Below are positions 60,786 through 64,000 of a DNA stretch of 64,000 nucleotides, one piece after another (position 1 is the first letter of the stretch; every line of letters begins with the position of its first letter). Made by a program: the position numbers and the translations under genes. The DNA is taken from the NCBI GenBank assembly GCA_910576815.1, contig CAJTKA010000002.1, positions 1-64,000 of the forward strand, given 5' to 3'. The notes under the pieces were generated by a model that saw only the letters and a program-made list of their open reading frames with translations, ran no database searches and was not told where the DNA came from. The stretch is from an uncultured Lachnospiraceae bacterium. Lineage in GTDB: Bacteria; Bacillota; Clostridia; Lachnospirales; Lachnospiraceae.

Positions 60786-61679
60786 GGTTTTATAGTTTTC
60801 TGCGATCATTTCCGCCTGTTTTGCGATTTCCTCCCGCAGATACGTGGGGGAAAGAACTTCCACCTGCGTCCCGAAAGACAGGATAAATCCTGTCAGCCAC
60901 GCGCCTTCCGGCATGGCAGCGGAGGCAATCAAGTCCCCGTTCTCCTCTTTTCTGATCTGGGTTTTATCAAACTCATCGTAGACTCGGTATGCCATCTCCT
61001 TGGGAAATCGAAGCGTGATCAGCGAACAGTCTATCGGGGCGTCATCCGTCTCTACCGGAATGCTGCGCCGCACAAAGTCCTCCTCTAAAATCTCATAGTC
61101 CAAAATACGGTTCAGCTTGAAAGTCCGCATCTCCTGCTTTTGCATACAAAACGCTCTCAGATACCATGCTTTCGACTTATAGACAAGTTTATGGGGCTGC
61201 ACAGTCCGTTCCCTCTCTGTCCCATCTGCGCCGGCATAGCGAATCCGCACACTCTTGCAGCGAATAACAGCCTTCTTTAGCAGTTCAAATTTTTCATTGT
61301 CAAATTTCTGATCGCCCCATCTGGAAAAATCCACTTCCAGCCAGTTTTCCGAAGGAAGCGCAAAGAGGGCAGAAAGCTTCTGTAACGTCTGACTCTCCTC
61401 CATATTTTGGGTGATATTGATGCTTTGCAGCGCGGAAAGGATCTCCTGCTTTTCTTCCTTAGAGAGTACCGCTTGATCGAGGACAAAGCCTGTCATCAGA
61501 CGGATGCCGCCGTTTCTGCCCGCCTCCGCATAGATGGGAATGCCCGCCGCACTTAAAGAATCGATATCCCTGTAGATCGTCCTCACTGAGACCTCGAAGC
61601 GCTCCGCAAGCTCTGAGGCAGTTGCCTGTCCTTTTTCCAACAAATAATATACAATGCGAAACAGTCTGCTCTCCTGCAT
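60783..61679 (-). CDS. YafY-type HTH-WYL transcriptional regulator
   Basis: 298 residues from ATG 61679 (MQESRLFRIVYYLLEKG), with GGGGAGG five bases upstream. An HTH_11-type winged helix (residues 1-60, TASELAERFEVSVRTIYRDIDSL) is followed by a WYL domain (about 135-210, HKLVYKSKAWYLRAFCMQ) and a C-terminal WCX-like part (about 215-298). Such regulators often control a downstream DinB/ClbS-type gene. It lies between the HD-domain gene and clbS in one operon. Confidence 0.89.
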   Translation of the reverse strand: MQESRLFRIVYYLLEKGQATASELAERFEVSVRTIYRDIDSLSAAGIPIYAEAGRNGGIRLMTGFVLDQAVLSKEEKQEILSALQSINITQNMEESQTLQKLSALFALPSENWLEVDFSRWGDQKFDNEKFELLKKAVIRCKSVRIRYAGADGTERERTVQPHKLVYKSKAWYLRAFCMQKQEMRTFKLNRILDYEILEEDFVRRSIPVETDDAPIDCSLITLRFPKEMAYRVYDEFDKTQIRKEENGDLIASAAMPEGAWLTGFILSFGTQVEVLSPTYLREEIAKQAEMIAENYKT

Positions 61680-61714
61680 TGTGTCCTCCCCATAATGCAA
61701 TTTTCATAGGAATC

Positions 61715-62302
61715 TTATGAGGGCCTGTAGGTTTCCTTCTCCACGACCTCATAGATCTCTTTTCCGGCTTTCTCTTCAAAATAAGCTTTGAGCCTGATAT
61801 TGGCATCCCACTTTTCCTGCGGATAGGCGCCATATCTTCTTTTTACATCACTCATGCGCTCCTCGATATCAAGCACACCCTCACTGCCTGCCAGAGAATC
61901 GCAAAGCTGGATCAGCCTGTCATAGTCATCGTATTCTGCCGCAGCCAGCGCATGTTCCAGTTCCCTGACCTTATCATCTTCGATATCGAACCTTCCTATG
62001 TAATCATGAATGTTCTGAACGCTGAAGGAGTGTGTCAGGCATATTTTTGCCGCTTCCTCATATCCCAACGACATCATATAAGTATAACCGTCCGAAATAT
62101 GCTTCATATGACTGACACCGAACTTTCTGCCAATATCATGAAGCAGTCCTAAGATATATGTTTTTTCAGCATCCATTCCACAAGCCGCCGCGATCTTTTC
62201 CGCACAATGCGCCGCGACACGGCAATGGTCTGCCCACTGACCAGGGTTGCACGTTTCGGCTTCCGCCAAGAGTCTTTCTGCCTCTGTTCTTGTCGGTATC
62301 AT
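61715..62302 (-). CDS. HD-domain phosphohydrolase
   Basis: 195 residues. The HD metal motif is LGLLHDIGRK (H55, D56), with an earlier His in ADHCRVAAH and later ones in SHMKHISDG and CLTHSF. The family hydrolyses nucleotide or other phosphate esters; YqeK-like relatives act on Ap4A, but the substrate here is not clear. First of the HD-WYL-ClbS-radical SAM group; the WYL gene starts 36 bases after it. The gap 62303-62493 has nothing but the two divergent starts. Confidence 0.83.
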   Translation of the reverse strand: MIPTRTEAERLLAEAETCNPGQWADHCRVAAHCAEKIAAACGMDAEKTYILGLLHDIGRKFGVSHMKHISDGYTYMMSLGYEEAAKICLTHSFSVQNIHDYIGRFDIEDDKVRELEHALAAAEYDDYDRLIQLCDSLAGSEGVLDIEERMSDVKRRYGAYPQEKWDANIRLKAYFEEKAGKEIYEVVEKETYRPS

Positions 62303-62429
62303 GTTCTTTTCCTTCCACCATCATTTCGATTGTTTTCCTTCCACAAATCAAATAATTGATTTCTTAGCAAAGTATAGCATATTACGGGCATACTGTGTGA
62401 ACTGATTTCCATTTCCCTGACGAAAGCCA

Positions 62430-62458
62430 TTGCTAAAATTCTCAGAAACAGGTAAGAT
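62430..62458 (+). promoter_or_regulatory. Promoter of the DUF2268-type peptidase gene
   Basis: TTGCTA, 17 bases, TAAGAT, about 35 bases before the start codon. Confidence 0.45.
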
Positions 62459-62493
62459 AATAAGCAGGATAATAGGCAAGAAAGGAAACTGTT

Positions 62494-63402
62494 ATGAATG
62501 TAAAGAGCGTTTATTCTCCCGACGTATACAGAAAAATCATGACGGCGGAGCAGGAGAAAAAAGACGATATCTACCGTTACGAATTGATGCTCCCTTTTCA
62601 GGGCAAATGGGACTGCTATCACATCCCCCTCAAAGCGCCCAGAGAAGGCGCATATGACATTATCATGGCGAATAACCGCCTGGGATTATTTGCGCCCTCC
62701 AAAGTGAATGAAACGACAAAGCCCTGGATCGATGCCATTTCCGATCAAAATCTGTGGGATGCCTGTCAAAGCTCCATCGAAAACGCTTTGGAACGCTTTG
62801 TCAACAAAGGAATCGAACTCAAAGTGCAGGAGTATCTCTTTTCCATTTTTCTGGCGAACCCTGACAATGCTTATACGAAAGCGAACGAGGGATATTGCGG
62901 GGACGGCGGCATTCCGGGCTTTGTGATGGGATGGCTTATCCCTACTGCAAAAAACATCAAGAAACTCCCTGCCGCGCTTGCACATGAAACCAATCATAAT
63001 GTCCGATACCAGTATATCAAATGGACGAATGATGTCACGCTCGGCGAGATGCTTGTGGGGGAAGGGCTGGCAGAGAACTACGCTACAACAATCCATGGCG
63101 AAGCATTTCTCGGACCTTGGGTGAGCAAAACAGATCCTGAACTATTGCCGCTGATCAAAGAGAGCATCTATGACGGTCTGCATACCACAGGCTTTGAAAA
63201 TATCACCGCCTATTTATACGGCGATGAGATGGCAAGGATGCAAAACTTTCCTGAAGTGGGACTGCCCTACTGCGCAGGCTATGCCGTCGGGTATCATCTG
63301 ATCAAATATTACCTGCAAAAAACAGGAATTGGCATTGAGGAAGCTACGATTCTGCCTCACGATGAGATACTGAAAGAGGTGGAAGAATTTTGGACTATGT
63401 GA
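62494..63402 (+). CDS. DUF2268-type putative zinc metallopeptidase
   Basis: 302 residues, no signal peptide. The zinc motif HExxH is present as HETNH with H164, E165 and H168. It is followed at the usual distance by GEGLAENYATT, whose Glu may be the third ligand. Upstream segments (IPGFVMGWLIP, PAALAHE) fit DUF2268 proteins, a group of predicted cytoplasmic proteases. AAAGGA precedes the start. A separate promoter lies just upstream; the small gene after it may share the transcript. Confidence 0.8.
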   Translation: MNVKSVYSPDVYRKIMTAEQEKKDDIYRYELMLPFQGKWDCYHIPLKAPREGAYDIIMANNRLGLFAPSKVNETTKPWIDAISDQNLWDACQSSIENALERFVNKGIELKVQEYLFSIFLANPDNAYTKANEGYCGDGGIPGFVMGWLIPTAKNIKKLPAALAHETNHNVRYQYIKWTNDVTLGEMLVGEGLAENYATTIHGEAFLGPWVSKTDPELLPLIKESIYDGLHTTGFENITAYLYGDEMARMQNFPEVGLPYCAGYAVGYHLIKYYLQKTGIGIEEATILPHDEILKEVEEFWTM

Positions 63403-63435
63403 CATTAAATCGAAAGTTAGAAAGAGAGGAAACCC

Positions 63436-63669
63436 ATGAACTATAAGTATATGAGAATACAGGGCAGAGATAACTCTTATATAACAAAGTATCCCAAAGG
63501 GGTATTCAGTCTTTGCTGGAATCTGATCAGAGATGAGCAATTGACAGACGAAGAAAAAGAGCTGTTTTTCAAACCTTATGATGTGGTTTATACAAATTTT
63601 GTGGGAACCATTGTTTATGAGGATACCTGGCAAATCGCCGTTCAGGTCAAAGACGGAAATATGAGATAA
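63436..63669 (+). CDS. Small hypothetical protein, 77 residues, possibly truncated
   Basis: ATG at 63436 behind AGAGAGGAAA. The N-terminal half (GRDNSYITKYPKGVFSLCWNLIRDEQLTDEEKELF) resembles a clostridial family that normally continues with a helix ending in a short proline-rich tail. After residue 45 the sequence differs, so the C terminus may come from a recombination. Function unknown. It is the last gene before a terminator. Confidence 0.5.
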   Translation: MNYKYMRIQGRDNSYITKYPKGVFSLCWNLIRDEQLTDEEKELFFKPYDVVYTNFVGTIVYEDTWQIAVQVKDGNMR

Positions 63670-63735
63670 ATGCTGGTTAAGGAAGGATGCTTTGCCTGAC
63701 CAAATTAAGGAAGATAATCAAAATTTTTACAAAAT

Positions 63736-63769
63736 AAAAAGAATTCATCAAAACAGATGAATCCTTTTT
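63736..63769 (+). terminator. Terminator after the small gene
   Basis: AAAAAGAATTCATC (63736-63749) pairs with GATGAATCCTTTTT (63756-63769) with one mismatch, loop AAAACA, ending in five T's. Confidence 0.75.
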
Positions 63770-64000
63770 ATTTCAATAACAAAAAATGTTCAATAGGAAA
63801 AAATGGGTAAATTGAAATATATCATCAATAAAAATAGTATCGTCACTACTGTTAAATTATATTCTATAGAATATGAAAAGTCAAGGCTTTTTTCATATGA
63901 AATAAGATATTTAAACTGCCGTCTATGGTTTAAGCCATGCGCTGTCAGGTCTCGCAATCAATCTTGCATTATTATACGCCATATCTAAAGTAAGACAGGT
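63770..64000 (+). other. AT-rich edge region without a supported gene
   Basis: With the preceding terminator this makes a gap of more than 300 bases. A 61-codon open frame at 63803-63988 has no ribosome binding site and an odd composition, and I do not accept it. Another frame from 63915 to the edge reads AVYGLSHALSGLAINLALL, which looks like a membrane helix of a gene that may continue past the window or a remnant; it has no start. Confidence 0.4.

Noticed and set aside
63803..63988. Open frame of 61 codons near the right edge
   Set aside because: No ribosome binding site, odd composition, and a competing frame with a clear membrane-helix pattern runs through the same bases.

Overview
The window looks like the chromosome of an anaerobic, spore-forming, gut-type Clostridia, most likely Lachnospiraceae. 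The evidence is spoIVA, an orphan GerA/SpoVAF-like gene, a CotF-like coat gene, the class III (oxygen-sensitive) ribonucleotide reductase nrdDG, strong AGGAGG-type ribosome binding sites, and families typical of that group (GGGtGRT protein, DUF4358, GerA-family protein, several GGDEF/EAL proteins). No rRNA, tRNA, CRISPR array, prophage or intact insertion sequence is visible. The taxonomic assignment is inference from gene content.

Layout. 0-8.3 kb is a decayed stretch: a frameshifted MATE transporter, a soluble-domain/dicarboxylate-symporter fusion, a three-gene ABC-2 exporter with both permeases damaged, a large two-component hybrid kinase with two solute-binding sensor domains, and a deleted EAL gene. 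8.4-24.3 kb, nearly all on the minus strand, holds a lipoprotein, mannose-6-phosphate isomerase, an SGNH hydrolase, the GerA-like gene, the nrdD-nrdG-dut operon (with a strong promoter and NrdR-like boxes), a WYL regulator, a 58-residue membrane protein, RNase HI plus a membrane-anchored MutS-like ATPase, and a nucleoside-salvage cluster (pnp, cdd, alpha/beta hydrolase, amidohydrolase). 24.3-25.5 kb is a small graveyard (two frameshifted genes and a composite inverted repeat). spoIVA and a lactonase-type beta-propeller follow.

28.3-32.7 kb is on the plus strand: an XRE-cupin regulator followed by potABCD for polyamine uptake, closed by a terminator folded over the potD stop codon. 32.7-41.6 kb is mixed: lipoproteins, XRE and TetR regulators, a CPBP protease, the stub of an AAA ATPase preceded by three 34-bp-spaced repeats, a PIN-domain protein, a second hybrid kinase and a CotF-like protein. 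41.7-57.5 kb combines c-di-GMP signalling proteins, an operon of a NifU-like protein and the GGGtGRT protein (function unknown), and a long minus-strand run argH-asd-GGDEF/EAL-ATPase-topB-beta-helix protein. 57.6-63.8 kb holds a NitT/TauT-type ABC pair without a binding protein, an HD-WYL-ClbS-radical SAM operon with a palindromic operator, and a DUF2268-type zinc peptidase.

The most interesting structure I found is regulatory: spoIVA and the GerA-like gene each sit directly behind a terminator-like hairpin whose second arm contains the ribosome binding site, while a sporulation-sigma-like -10 element lies in the loop or first arm. Read-through RNA would hide the ribosome binding site; RNA started inside the hairpin would expose it. 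The conserved but unexplained NifU-like/GGGtGRT pair is the best candidate for an undescribed biochemical system.
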